Shown here one piece after another: positions 51,622 through 60,532 of a DNA stretch of 64,000 bases. Each line of letters begins with the position of its first letter. The first letter of the stretch is position 1. Under the pieces are notes generated by a model. It worked only from the letters and a program-made list of their open reading frames with translations, ran no database searches and was not told the DNA's origin. The position numbers were made by a program, and so were the translations under genes. Origin of the DNA: Phycisphaerales bacterium (GTDB lineage: Bacteria; Planctomycetota; Phycisphaerae; Phycisphaerales; SM1A02); the NCBI GenBank assembly GCA_029246705.1, contig JAQWMQ010000034.1, forward strand, positions 186,001-250,000, given 5' to 3'.

Positions 51622-52370
51622 CCATGACTGCCTCCACGGGTCGCGTCCTCGTCACCGGTGCGGCTCGTCGTGTCGGTCGGGCCACTGCCTGCCATCTGGC
51701 CGGCAGGGGGCTGGACCTGGTGCTCGGTTACCACAGTTCGCGGGAGGACTGCGAGAAGACCGCGATGTCCTGCCGGGAGGCAGGGTCTCGCGACGTCGAA
51801 GTTCTGGAGCTTCCACTCGAATCGGACGATGCGGTTCGGGAAGTCGGTGCGCGACTCGTCCGGGAGGGGATCGATGGTGTCGTGCACAACGCGTCCCGAT
51901 ACGTGCGGACGCCCCTGGCCGACCTCGATACCGAGGAAGTCCTGTTGCAATTCCGGGTGAACGCGCTGGCACCCCTCGTACTCAGCGCGGTTCTTGCGCC
52001 TGCGCTGCGGACATCACGACTGCCTCGAGGTGGTTCGGTGGTGTGCATGGGGGACATCCACGCGATGGGCCGCCCTCGCCGGGACTACGCGGGGTACCTG
52101 GCCTCCAAGGGGGCCCTGGACCGGATCGTCGAGAGTCTCGCGCTCGAGCTGGGGCCGGACGTGCGGGTCAACGGCGTCGCGCCCGGCGTGGTTGCCTGGG
52201 CTGAGAACGACCTGACCCCCGAGCAACAGGCCCGCTACGTGTCTCGTATACCCCTGGAACGGGAAGGCACGCTGCAGGAGGCCGCCGAGACCGTCGGGTG
52301 GTTGCTGTTGGATGCAAGCTACGTGACCGGTTCGGTGGTGCGTCTGGACGGTGGTCGTCACCTCGGTTGA
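51618..52370 (+). CDS. SDR-family oxidoreductase, pteridine-reductase-like
   Basis: 250 residues. It has classical SDR elements: VLVTGAARRVGRATACHLAG (TGxxxxxG), NAS, catalytic Tyr/Lys in YAGYLASKGALDRI, and GVAPGVVAWAE. The RRVGR head and DIHAMGRPRRDYAGY segment resemble PTR1/FolM-type pteridine reductases rather than FabG. Substrate is unproven. It overlaps the small membrane protein gene by 4 nt and the TPR gene by 13 nt at its 3' end. Confidence 0.82.
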   Translation: MTMTASTGRVLVTGAARRVGRATACHLAGRGLDLVLGYHSSREDCEKTAMSCREAGSRDVEVLELPLESDDAVREVGARLVREGIDGVVHNASRYVRTPLADLDTEEVLLQFRVNALAPLVLSAVLAPALRTSRLPRGGSVVCMGDIHAMGRPRRDYAGYLASKGALDRIVESLALELGPDVRVNGVAPGVVAWAENDLTPEQQARYVSRIPLEREGTLQEAAETVGWLLLDASYVTGSVVRLDGGRHLG

Positions 52371-53443
52371 GCGGGCGGCTGCTCCGGTCGACTGAGGCTC
52401 CTGCGAATCGACTCGAGTTCATCGGGGTCCGCGCCCGCTGCCTCTGCGGCCTCGAGCCAGGTGGCGGCTTCACCCGGTTCACCGGCGCTGATCCAGGCAC
52501 GTGCCGCACTGGTCGCGGCCATGTGGTCCTCGGGTGATCGTGCGTGCAGTGCGGACCATGCCTGTGCAGCCCTGCGGTGTTCTCCGATCTGTGCGCAGGC
52601 GGCACAGAGTTCGGCGGTGATCACGCGTGTCGCCCGCTGATCGGGATCGATGGCGAAGAGCAGTTGTGCCGCCTCGCGACCTCGGTCGGATTCCCTCAGG
52701 ATCCTCGCTTCCGCGACTCTGAACCCGTTGTTTCCAGGTGACCGTGAACGTGCCGAGCGGATCGATGCGAGCGCCATCTCGGTCGCACCCGATTGACGGT
52801 GGGCCTCCGCCAGTCCCGCCCAGCCCCAGGGTTCGCGGGGGTCGATCTCCGTCGCACGGCTGAACCAGGCCCTGGCCGACTCGGTCTCGTCGCGACCGGC
52901 ATGGATGTTCCCGGCGAAGATCGCGTGTTGGGCGTTGTCCGGTTCGATCTCGTTCGCACGAACGTGGTAGTCGAGTGCCTCATCCAGCGCTCCAGCAGCC
53001 TGTGCAGCAAGTCCCGCGGCGTGCAGGTGCATCGCGATGGGACGACTTCCCGACTGTTCGATCAGTTCCCGGTAACGCTGGAGCGCCTCTGTCCGCTGGG
53101 CTTCGCCGTCGTTTCGCCCCTCGCGCTTCGCCATCGCCGCCAGGATGCTCAGGCAACGAGCATGTGCCTCGAGGGCATCCAGGGATTCCGGATTGAGGTC
53201 GACCAGGCGCCTTGCGATCCTGTCGGCCTTGTCGGGTCGACCATCCTGGATCCAGGTCTCGACCGCGATCAGTCCCTCCTCGAAGCGAACCGGGTCGTAC
53301 TCGAGCCGGTTCGTGGAGGCGCTGGCCTCCGGGGTGGGGGGCTCCTCCGAACAGCCGCAGAGCAGGCTGGCAAGGGCGATCAAGCCGCTTGCGAGCGGTC
53401 TCGTCCCCTGGATTCCCTTGACTGGCAACGCTCGAACTATCAT
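52358..53443 (-). CDS. TPR-repeat lipoprotein
   Basis: 361 residues from ATG 53443; the frame stays open far upstream but that part is antisense to valS. The signal peptide has lipobox LASLLCGC (about residue 27). Tetratricopeptide-like repeats fill the rest (LHAAGLAAQAAGALDEALDY, WFSRATEIDPREPWGWAGLA, AWISAGEPGEAATWLEAAEA). TPRs mediate protein contacts; partner unknown. It is divergent from valS with 9 nt between start codons. Confidence 0.82.
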   Translation of the reverse strand: MIVRALPVKGIQGTRPLASGLIALASLLCGCSEEPPTPEASASTNRLEYDPVRFEEGLIAVETWIQDGRPDKADRIARRLVDLNPESLDALEAHARCLSILAAMAKREGRNDGEAQRTEALQRYRELIEQSGSRPIAMHLHAAGLAAQAAGALDEALDYHVRANEIEPDNAQHAIFAGNIHAGRDETESARAWFSRATEIDPREPWGWAGLAEAHRQSGATEMALASIRSARSRSPGNNGFRVAEARILRESDRGREAAQLLFAIDPDQRATRVITAELCAACAQIGEHRRAAQAWSALHARSPEDHMAATSAARAWISAGEPGEAATWLEAAEAAGADPDELESIRRSLSRPEQPPAQPR

Positions 53444-53452
53444 GCGTCTCCC

Positions 53453-56400
53453 ATGAACACCGCTTCGACCCCTGACAACATCGACGAACTCCCCAAATCC
53501 TACACCCCCAGCGAGGCGGAAGCGCCTGCTCGCGCGCTCTGGGATCGAGAAGGGAGCTTCCATGCAGTGCCCAACCAGCCCTCGGACGGTGGGGACCCCA
53601 GCCCCTTCTGCATCCTGATTCCCCCGCCCAACGTCACCGCCGCCTTGCACCTGGGGCATGCCTTCAACAACACGCTGCAGGATGTCCTCACCCGATACCA
53701 CCGGATGCGGGGTTTCAACACCCTCTGGATGCCGGGTACCGACCATGCGGGGATCGCGACCCAGGCGGTGGTCGAGAAGCGCCTGCTGCTTCAAGGCAAA
53801 CGAAGGACCGACTTCTCCCGCGAGGCCTTCATCGAGCGGGTCAAGGAATGGAAGGACGAATACGAGGCCACCATCGTCGAGCAACTTCGCCTGATGGGGT
53901 GTTCCTGCGACTGGGACCGTCTTCGTTTCACCATGGACGAAGTCTGCACCAGGGCGGTTCGTCACGCCTTCTTCAAGCTGCATTCCGACGGCCTGATCTA
54001 CCGGGGCAAGCGACTGGTCAACTGGGACCCGGTCTCGCAGACCGCGCTCGCCGACGACGAGGTCGAGATGGAGACCGTCGCCGGGCACATGTGGTATCTC
54101 CGCTACCCGCTGGAGGATGGTTCCGGACATGTCACCGTCGCCACCACCAGGCCGGAGACGATGCTGGGGGACACCGCGGTCGCGGTGAATCCACGTGACC
54201 CCCGGGCCGCGGCGCTTCGAGGCAAGTCGGTTCGGCTGCCCATCGTCGGCCGGGTGATCCCGATCGTCGAGGACGACTACGTGGTGATGCCCGCGGAGCA
54301 TGCGCCCGAAGGCGAACCGAGTGACCCGAAGGCGGCCTTCGCCACGGGTTTCCTCAAGGTGACTCCGGCCCATGATCCCAACGACTGGGAGATCGGGCTG
54401 AGGCATGAACTCGCCGCGATCAACATCATGGCTGCCGATGGTTCGATCTCCGATCGTCACGGGTGGGATGATGTCTCCGATGAAGCGCGCACCTTCGTCG
54501 GCTTGAGCCGGGAGGACGCGCGGGTCGCCATCGTCGACTGGTTCAAGTCGAAGGATCTCCTCGAGAGCATCCGGGACTACGAGCACGCCGTCGGGCACTC
54601 CTACCGAAGTCATGTCCCGATCGAGCCCTACCTGTCGGACCAGTGGTACGTCCGGGTGACCGACGACCGGTTGCGGGGAGCGGCACTGCGCGCGATGTCC
54701 GAGGAGGATTGCGACACCATGCCGGAAGGCGTGGCTCCGCGTTCGGATGTCGATGGGGACGGCGGTTTGAGCTTCCATCCGCCTCGGTACGCGAAGACCT
54801 TCCGTTCATGGCACGAGAACCTTCGTGACTGGTGCATCAGCCGACAGCTGTGGTGGGGGCATCGCATCCCCGTGTTCATTCGCACCGTCGAGCCAGATCC
54901 CGAGGCCTCCCAGGCGATCATCGAGTCCATCGATGCGGCCGAGGCGAAAGGGGAGCACAGCGTGGCGATCACCAGCAAGTGGTCCGAACGCGGCTGTGCC
55001 CATCGCGTGCGCCGGACGGCTGACGGTCTCCTCGAGGAGCAGGTCTGCCTGCCGGTCCTTGAAGAGACGGAGGAAGTCGCCCTCACCGCCGAGCTCGGTG
55101 CATCCGGTTTCGAGCAGGATCCCGACGTCCTGGACACCTGGTTCAGTTCGGCACTCTGGCCGATGTCCACCCTTGGCTGGCCCGATCCGGGCGCGACGGA
55201 TTCCATGGACGGCATGCTGGAGACCTTCAACCCCTCGACCGTCCTCAGCACCGCCCGCGAGATCATCACCCTGTGGGTCTCGCGCATGGTGATGTTCAAC
55301 CGTTACTTCCTCGACGGACGCCTGCCGTTTCGCGACGTCTTCGTGCATGCGGTGATCCAGGACGGTCACGGACAGAAGATGTCCAAATCCCTCGGCAACG
55401 GTGTCGATCCCCGGGACATCATCCAGACCCATGGTGCCGACGCCCTTCGATTCGTGATGACCCAGCTCTCCACCGACACCCAGGACGTCCGCCTGCCCGT
55501 TGACATGATCTGCCCGCACACCGAAAAGGTGTTCGAGCCCAAGACGATTCGAGCCGCATCGGGCCACCTGGTGCCCGCACCGGTCCAGGTTTCACCGGGT
55601 GATTCGTCCAAGCGAATGGTCACCGCCTACGGCGTGTCCACCGGCGAGGTCGAGATCACCGACGAGACCCCGCTGGCTCGAAACACATCGAGCAAGTTCG
55701 ACCTCGGTCGCAACTTCGCCAACAAGCTCTGGAACGCGACCCGGTTCGCGCTTGGATCGCTTGATCGGGCGGAAGCACCGGCCGCCGGTCCCGGCGTCTC
55801 CATGGCGGATGCGCCCTTGATCGATCGCTGGATCCTCACCCGGCTTCATCGCACCCTGCACTCGGTCGAGGGTGCGATGGACGGGTATCGATTCAGCGCC
55901 CTCGCCGATGCGCTCTACGACTTCGCCTGGCGTGACTACTGTGACTGGTACCTGGAGGCGATCAAGCCCACGGTTGCCGGGGACCCCCGGCAGTGCCAGG
56001 TGCTTCTGAGCATGACCGATGCCCTGGTCCGCATGCTGCACCCGGTGATGCCATACGTGACGGAAACCCTCTGGCCCTCCTTGCGAGCGTGCGGAGACCG
56101 CGGGCTGCCCGGGGTCGAGCTGGTCGACGCGCCGGTACTCGCCACCGCGCCGTGGCCCGATATCGCCTGCCGGGTCGACGATGCCGAGGCGGTCGCCACC
56201 TTCGAACGCGTGCAGGCGCTGGTGGGTGCGGTTCGCACCCTGCGCGGGGAACGAAACGTCACCCCCAAGCGCAAGATCGATCTCCACCTGCCCGCAGGCG
56301 CGGCGGCCCTGGTTCGCGAAGCCGGCGGCGTGGTCCAGACGCTCTGCGGGGTCGGGTCGGTCATTGAATCGCTTGATTCATTGCCGGATGACGCCGCTGT

Positions 56401-56653
56401 GATCGCCTTCGAAGGTGAGGAGATCGTCCTGGGCGGGCTGCTTGACAGTGCCGAGCGGGACAAGGAGAAGGCCCGTCTCGAGAAGCTCTGCCAGCAGAAG
56501 ACGAAGCAGGTCTCGGGTTTCGAGGGGCGGCTCGGGAATGCCAACTACGTCGAGAAGGCCAAGCCCGAACTGGTCGAGGAGACCCGTCGAATGCTCGAGC
56601 AGGCACGCGCTGATCTTGAAGCGGCCAAGGCGGCGCTTGCGCGCATGGGGTGA
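53453..56653 (+). CDS. valS: Valine-tRNA ligase
   Basis: 1066 residues from ATG 53453. Class Ia signatures: PPPNVTAALHLGHAF (HIGH-type HLGH, about residues 63-68), the CP1 editing domain (TTRPETMLGDTAVAV), DTWFSSALWPMSTLG and KMSKSLGNGVDP (KMSKS, about 641). The anticodon-binding domain includes NKLWNATRFAL, and the C-terminal coiled coil is RDKEKARLEKLCQQKTKQ. An insert of ~60 residues, containing ICPHTEKVFEPKTIRAASGH, lies between TQDVRLPVDM and the NTSSKFDLGRNFANKLW segment. Confidence 0.97.
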   Translation: MNTASTPDNIDELPKSYTPSEAEAPARALWDREGSFHAVPNQPSDGGDPSPFCILIPPPNVTAALHLGHAFNNTLQDVLTRYHRMRGFNTLWMPGTDHAGIATQAVVEKRLLLQGKRRTDFSREAFIERVKEWKDEYEATIVEQLRLMGCSCDWDRLRFTMDEVCTRAVRHAFFKLHSDGLIYRGKRLVNWDPVSQTALADDEVEMETVAGHMWYLRYPLEDGSGHVTVATTRPETMLGDTAVAVNPRDPRAAALRGKSVRLPIVGRVIPIVEDDYVVMPAEHAPEGEPSDPKAAFATGFLKVTPAHDPNDWEIGLRHELAAINIMAADGSISDRHGWDDVSDEARTFVGLSREDARVAIVDWFKSKDLLESIRDYEHAVGHSYRSHVPIEPYLSDQWYVRVTDDRLRGAALRAMSEEDCDTMPEGVAPRSDVDGDGGLSFHPPRYAKTFRSWHENLRDWCISRQLWWGHRIPVFIRTVEPDPEASQAIIESIDAAEAKGEHSVAITSKWSERGCAHRVRRTADGLLEEQVCLPVLEETEEVALTAELGASGFEQDPDVLDTWFSSALWPMSTLGWPDPGATDSMDGMLETFNPSTVLSTAREIITLWVSRMVMFNRYFLDGRLPFRDVFVHAVIQDGHGQKMSKSLGNGVDPRDIIQTHGADALRFVMTQLSTDTQDVRLPVDMICPHTEKVFEPKTIRAASGHLVPAPVQVSPGDSSKRMVTAYGVSTGEVEITDETPLARNTSSKFDLGRNFANKLWNATRFALGSLDRAEAPAAGPGVSMADAPLIDRWILTRLHRTLHSVEGAMDGYRFSALADALYDFAWRDYCDWYLEAIKPTVAGDPRQCQVLLSMTDALVRMLHPVMPYVTETLWPSLRACGDRGLPGVELVDAPVLATAPWPDIACRVDDAEAVATFERVQALVGAVRTLRGERNVTPKRKIDLHLPAGAAALVREAGGVVQTLCGVGSVIESLDSLPDDAAVIAFEGEEIVLGGLLDSAERDKEKARLEKLCQQKTKQVSGFEGRLGNANYVEKAKPELVEETRRMLEQARADLEAAKAALARMG

Positions 56654-56755
56654 GCCTCGCCGGGTTGTTGGACAAATCGCTCATTCTCCGCCGGGGTCGC
56701 TGTAGATCACCTGTCGAGAACACCTCGAGGGTGCCAGGTTGGCTAGTATCTGCTT

Positions 56756-57943
56756 GTGAGCTTGATCAACGATCCCACAATTCCGAGCCCAAACCGCCCT
56801 GGCAGGCAGTACTGCGCCGGTGGTGTCGCCGGTCTCCTGGTCGTACTGGTCACGCTGGTTGGTGGCTGCTCTTCCGGCAAGGCCGATTCGCGTGGCAGTG
56901 GTGGGGTCAGGATCAGTGATTCATCACCCAAGCAAGGTGCGTCAAGCACACCTACCGGAGCGGTTGCAGGACTGCCGCTGATGGCGCAACGGCTCGAGGC
57001 CTGGGATCCACCCGTGGCCGAAGGGCCCACGGGTTCCTTGATCGTCACCGACAACTACCAGATGTACACCACCCTCGAGGATGGCTGGCTCTACGAGAAG
57101 ATGCCTGCGTTCCTCGAGACCGCGCTCGAGCACTACCGCACCGCGGTCATCGACCTGCCTCCGCCCCCCGAACCACTCGACACCTACATCTTCAGTGAAC
57201 GCAACCAGTGGCAGGCGTTCACCCGCATGCTGCTGCCCGGGGAAGCGGGGGTCTATCTCTCGCTCGGCAAGGGTGGTTTCACCACCGATACCAAGGCTGT
57301 TCTCTACGACATCGGTCGCTGGGACACCCTGTGCATCACCGCGCACGAGGGCTGGCACCAGTACGCGCAGGCGACCTTCAAGGAATCACTCCCGGCGTGG
57401 TTCGACGAGGGCATGGCAACCTGGATGGAAGGGTGCCGCTTCGAACGATCCCAGGATGAACCGACCTTCATTCCCTGGCGTAACTTCGAACGCTTCAACG
57501 AGCTGCGCCGTTGTGCTCGCATCGGCCGGATGTATCCGCTGTTCGACCTGCTGAACCAGTCCCCGCAGTACTTCCTCAAGAGTGGGCGCGAGCACCTGCT
57601 TGCCTACTACGCCCAGGTCTGGGCGTTCATGCACTTCCTGATGGAAGGTGAGGACGGCCGCTACCGTTCGGGCGTCGAGCGCGTGCTCGAGGATGCTCGT
57701 GACGGACGACTCGGTCGCACCATGGCGACTTCACCCCAGCTGGGCACGATCGTCGAACGACGACGAGCCGCGAGTGCCTCACGGGGGCTCGCGCTCGCGA
57801 TCGTCTACTTCAACAGCGACCTCGATGAACTGGAAGACGAGTATCGCCTCTTCCTCGAGCAGGTCATCGGTCGCGGAAGCGGCAGTGACATCGCCCGCGG
57901 TCGTTCCCCGATCGCCCCGGAAGAACCCGCTCCCGCGGAGTGA
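56756..57943 (+). CDS. Lipoprotein with gluzincin-like HExxH metalloprotease motif
   Basis: 395 residues from GTG 56756. A signal peptide with lipobox LVGGCS (about residue 38) is followed by a domain containing TAHEGWHQYAQATFKESLPA and WFDEGMATWMEG. The HEGWH motif plus the downstream Glu in DEGMATWMEG is the HExxH...E zinc pattern of MA-clan (DUF1570-like) peptidases found in planctomycetes. Activity is inferred from the motif alone. TAGTAT lies 6 nt before the GTG. Confidence 0.75.
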   Translation: MSLINDPTIPSPNRPGRQYCAGGVAGLLVVLVTLVGGCSSGKADSRGSGGVRISDSSPKQGASSTPTGAVAGLPLMAQRLEAWDPPVAEGPTGSLIVTDNYQMYTTLEDGWLYEKMPAFLETALEHYRTAVIDLPPPPEPLDTYIFSERNQWQAFTRMLLPGEAGVYLSLGKGGFTTDTKAVLYDIGRWDTLCITAHEGWHQYAQATFKESLPAWFDEGMATWMEGCRFERSQDEPTFIPWRNFERFNELRRCARIGRMYPLFDLLNQSPQYFLKSGREHLLAYYAQVWAFMHFLMEGEDGRYRSGVERVLEDARDGRLGRTMATSPQLGTIVERRRAASASRGLALAIVYFNSDLDELEDEYRLFLEQVIGRGSGSDIARGRSPIAPEEPAPAE

Positions 57944-57948
57944 CCGGA

Positions 57949-59607
57949 TCAGTCGCAGGGCCCCCAGAATTCAAGCAGTTTCGCCATGTCGTCGACTCCG
58001 ACGGCGCCATCGCGATTGAGATCGGCGTGGCAGGCACCCGGCCGCTCCATCGAGCAGCGGTGACCGAGCACCTCCAGCAGCAGATCGAGGTCGAGATCAT
58101 CGACCTGCCCGTCATCGTTGAAGTCGGCGGGTGAACAGGCGCAGGGACCCCATGCCCGGAGCAGTTCGGCGATGTCGTCGAGATAAACCCCGCCGTCGTG
58201 GTCGAGGTCCGCGAGACACGCATCGGCATCCTGTGCGGTGCACGCAGTGCCCAGGAGGGCGAGCTGGAAGTCCAGGTCGGCCTGGTCGACGGTGTCGTCA
58301 CGATTGAAGTCCGCGGGTGAGCAGGGCGGGCAGAGGTTTCTGATCGCCATTGCCTGCGATGATCCGGCTGCGATCGAGGTGTAGTCGGGAACATCGCTCG
58401 GTGCGGACGCTTGGTATCGTCGCCATGACGCAGGTGGTCCGGGGATGCGCAGGCCGCACGCGCCCCACGCCGTGATGCGACCATCCGAGAGCAGGGCGAT
58501 CGAGTAGTGCAGGCCGCCGTCGATATTCACCACATCCCCGAGACCAGCCGGGACATCCGCCTGTCCTTGACCGTTGGCACCCCAGGCGACCGCTCCTCCA
58601 TGGATCGAGATGGCCAGGGAGTGGTTGGAACCTGCCCCGATCGCAATCGCGTTCTTGAGTTCGTCAGGGGTGTCCAACTGACCATGTTCGTTGTCGCCCC
58701 AGCCGGTGATCCTGCCTGTGACATGAAGCGCGAGTGAATGGCCTGCGCCCGTGGCGATCGCGATGACATCGCGCAGGTCGTTCGGCACATCGATCTGCCC
58801 GGAGCTGTTCGCCCCCCACGCGTGGACCATGCCCGCGCTGGTGAGTGCGAGTGAATGGTTGTCGGCCGTGGCGATCGCGATGACTTGATCGAGTCGGTCG
58901 GGGACATCGGTCTGACCGAACTCGTTGGAGCCCCATGCCGTGACGATTCCCGCATCGGTCAGCGCCAGCGAGTGACTGGTTCCCGCTGCAATCGCAACGA
59001 CGTCTTCGAGCCCGGCCGGGACGTCCGCTTCTCCATCGTCGTTGTCGCCCCATGCGAGCACGGTTCCATCAGGCATCAAGGCCAGTTGGTGACCGTCCCC
59101 GGTGGCGAGTGCGCGTGCGGTGGAGAGGTCATGCTCGAACGTCGATTGGACAGGGCACTGCCCCCAGCGGTTGTCGCCCCATGCCGTGAGTGAGTCGTCA
59201 TCGTTCAGTGCGACCGAGTGCCAGGAGCCACAGACGATTTCGCGAGCATTCTCGAGGTCGGACGGGATGTCGATCTGGCCGAAGGTGTTCGATCCCCAGC
59301 CGACGACCGTTCCATCGGACCGGAGTGCGAGTGAGTGCGCCTTGCCTGCGGCGACCGCGATGACGTCCTCGAGATCTCCAGGCACGGTCGACTGCCCTTC
59401 GCTGTCGGATCCCCAGGCCGTCACTGTTCCATCGGCGTGCACGGCGAGCGAATGATCGCCACCAGCTGCGATGGCTGCCACGTTCGAAAGGTCGGATGGT
59501 ACGTCAGCCTGACCGAATGAATTGCCGCCCCAACCGACGACGGCACCATCCTCGGTCAGGAGAAGTGCGTGTGTTGCACCGGCAGCGACCGCCTGCGTCG
59601 GTCGCAT
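57949..59607 (-). CDS. RCC1/BNR-like repeat protein with four dockerin-like repeats (5' end disrupted)
   Basis: 552 residues if ATG 59607 is used, but no signal peptide is present, and the upstream beta-helix frame runs into it, so this looks like the 3' part of a larger broken gene. About ten RCC1-like repeats (VIAVAAGKAHSLALRSDGTV, then WGSNTFGQIDIPSDL) are followed by four dockerin-like loops near the C-terminus (DFNRDDTVDQADLDFQLALL, ADLDHDGGVYLDDIAELLRA, DFNDDGQVDDLDLDLLLEVL, DLNRDGAVGVDDMAKLLEFW). RCC1 repeats form a beta-propeller. Secreted RCC1-dockerin proteins recur in planctomycetes; partners are unknown. Confidence 0.7.
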   Translation of the reverse strand: MRPTQAVAAGATHALLLTEDGAVVGWGGNSFGQADVPSDLSNVAAIAAGGDHSLAVHADGTVTAWGSDSEGQSTVPGDLEDVIAVAAGKAHSLALRSDGTVVGWGSNTFGQIDIPSDLENAREIVCGSWHSVALNDDDSLTAWGDNRWGQCPVQSTFEHDLSTARALATGDGHQLALMPDGTVLAWGDNDDGEADVPAGLEDVVAIAAGTSHSLALTDAGIVTAWGSNEFGQTDVPDRLDQVIAIATADNHSLALTSAGMVHAWGANSSGQIDVPNDLRDVIAIATGAGHSLALHVTGRITGWGDNEHGQLDTPDELKNAIAIGAGSNHSLAISIHGGAVAWGANGQGQADVPAGLGDVVNIDGGLHYSIALLSDGRITAWGACGLRIPGPPASWRRYQASAPSDVPDYTSIAAGSSQAMAIRNLCPPCSPADFNRDDTVDQADLDFQLALLGTACTAQDADACLADLDHDGGVYLDDIAELLRAWGPCACSPADFNDDGQVDDLDLDLLLEVLGHRCSMERPGACHADLNRDGAVGVDDMAKLLEFWGPCD

Positions 59608-60364
59608 CGAGATCGGTGAACGTGCTGCCGAGAATCGTGAGTTGATCGGTGGACGCAACGGCGATCCCGCCACCGTGTACCGCGCTTCCGCCATCGATCG
59701 TGCAGTCGGAGAGCTTGAGCAACTCCATGCCGCTGGCATGCACGCCACCGCCGGAGTGAGTGGCGGTGTTGGACGTGAAGGCGCACTCGGAGAGAACGAG
59801 ATCACGCCCACTCTCCTTCGATGCCCAGGAGACGGCGAGGCCACCGCCATCGACGGCTGCATTGTTGTCGAAGGAACATCGGTTGATCAGGGGTCGTCCT
59901 TCCTCGACATGCATGCCGCCACCATTTCCGAAGGTGACGTTGTTCTCGAAGACGCAGTCCTCGATCGTCGGGCTGGCAGCCGAGATACGGATTCCGGCTC
60001 CGCCCCCCAGCAAGGCGGAACCATTCCTGATCGTGAATCCGTCGATGAGCGTTGCGTTCGTCTCGCCGTTCGCACAGACGATTCCACGCCGGGACAGCTC
60101 CGCATCGATGATGCAGGTTGCCGCGCCTGCGAGGGATACCAGGCTGATCGCCTTCCCGAGGCAGTCGACGACCTGTGGGTCCCCGACATCCCGTGCGTTG
60201 TAGACCCCGGGGAAGACGAGGATCACATCGCCATCTTCAGCGACGTCGACCGCATCCTGGATGTTGGTGTAGTCCCCGAAGCCCTTGGCGTCGACGATGA
60301 TTTGTTCCGCGGCGACTGGAAGTGAAAGGCTGGCTGCAACGAAGAGAATGAGAGCTCTGGACAT
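59504..60364 (-). CDS. Secreted beta-helix protein fragment, frameshifted into the RCC1 gene
   Basis: ATG 60364 encodes a signal peptide (MSRALILFVAASLSLPVAA) and a right-handed beta-helix domain (DYTNIQDAVDVAEDGDVILV, then RNGSALLGGGAGIRISAASP and FENNVTFGNGGGMHVEEG repeats). At about 59610 good beta-helix sequence stops (LTILGSTFTDLDATDAGG) and this frame reads only nonsense-like CRCNTRTSPDRGW to its stop at 59504. Shifting +1 at that point gives the RCC1 repeats of the next entry. No homopolymer lies at the junction, so an in vivo deletion or fusion is as likely as a sequencing error. Confidence 0.7.
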   Translation of the reverse strand: MSRALILFVAASLSLPVAAEQIIVDAKGFGDYTNIQDAVDVAEDGDVILVFPGVYNARDVGDPQVVDCLGKAISLVSLAGAATCIIDAELSRRGIVCANGETNATLIDGFTIRNGSALLGGGAGIRISAASPTIEDCVFENNVTFGNGGGMHVEEGRPLINRCSFDNNAAVDGGGLAVSWASKESGRDLVLSECAFTSNTATHSGGGVHASGMELLKLSDCTIDGGSAVHGGGIAVASTDQLTILGSTFTDLDATDAGGRCRCNTRTSPDRGWCRRRLGRQFIRSG

Positions 60365-60532
60365 CTTTGTTCCACCTCTGTTCCTGCTTGCATTTGATTC
60401 CTCTTTTGGGCCTTTTCAGGCTACCTCATTTGTTGAATGAAGAGACGTCTTAACTCATGAATAGACGAGCCCCCTCCGGCTGGAGGGGGCTCGTTGCACT
60501 CGAATCAGGGGTTTTTCTGCAGGGCGCGTTGT
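60365..60532. other. Intergenic region with terminator-like hairpin
   Basis: 168 nt between two minus-strand repeat-protein genes. Apart from the 12-bp hairpin at 60466-60493 I see nothing recognisable. The stretch before the 60364 start is comparatively AT-rich (60390-60460), which would suit a promoter, but no clear hexamers were identified. Confidence 0.5.
60466..60493 (-). terminator. Terminator-like hairpin after the beta-helix dockerin gene
   Basis: CGAGCCCCCTCC and GGAGGGGGCTCG form a perfect 12-bp stem with a 4-nt loop, 40 nt after the stop of the gene at 60533. The following minus-strand bases are only weakly T-rich (TCTATTC), so termination is likely but not certain. Confidence 0.6.

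Noticed and set aside
52793-53452. Upstream extension of the valS frame
   Set aside because: It runs antisense through the TPR lipoprotein gene and lacks ValRS sequence; the conserved N-terminus begins at 53453.
53444-54778. Upstream extension of the TPR lipoprotein frame
   Set aside because: It lies antisense to valS; the lipoprotein signal peptide starts at 53443.
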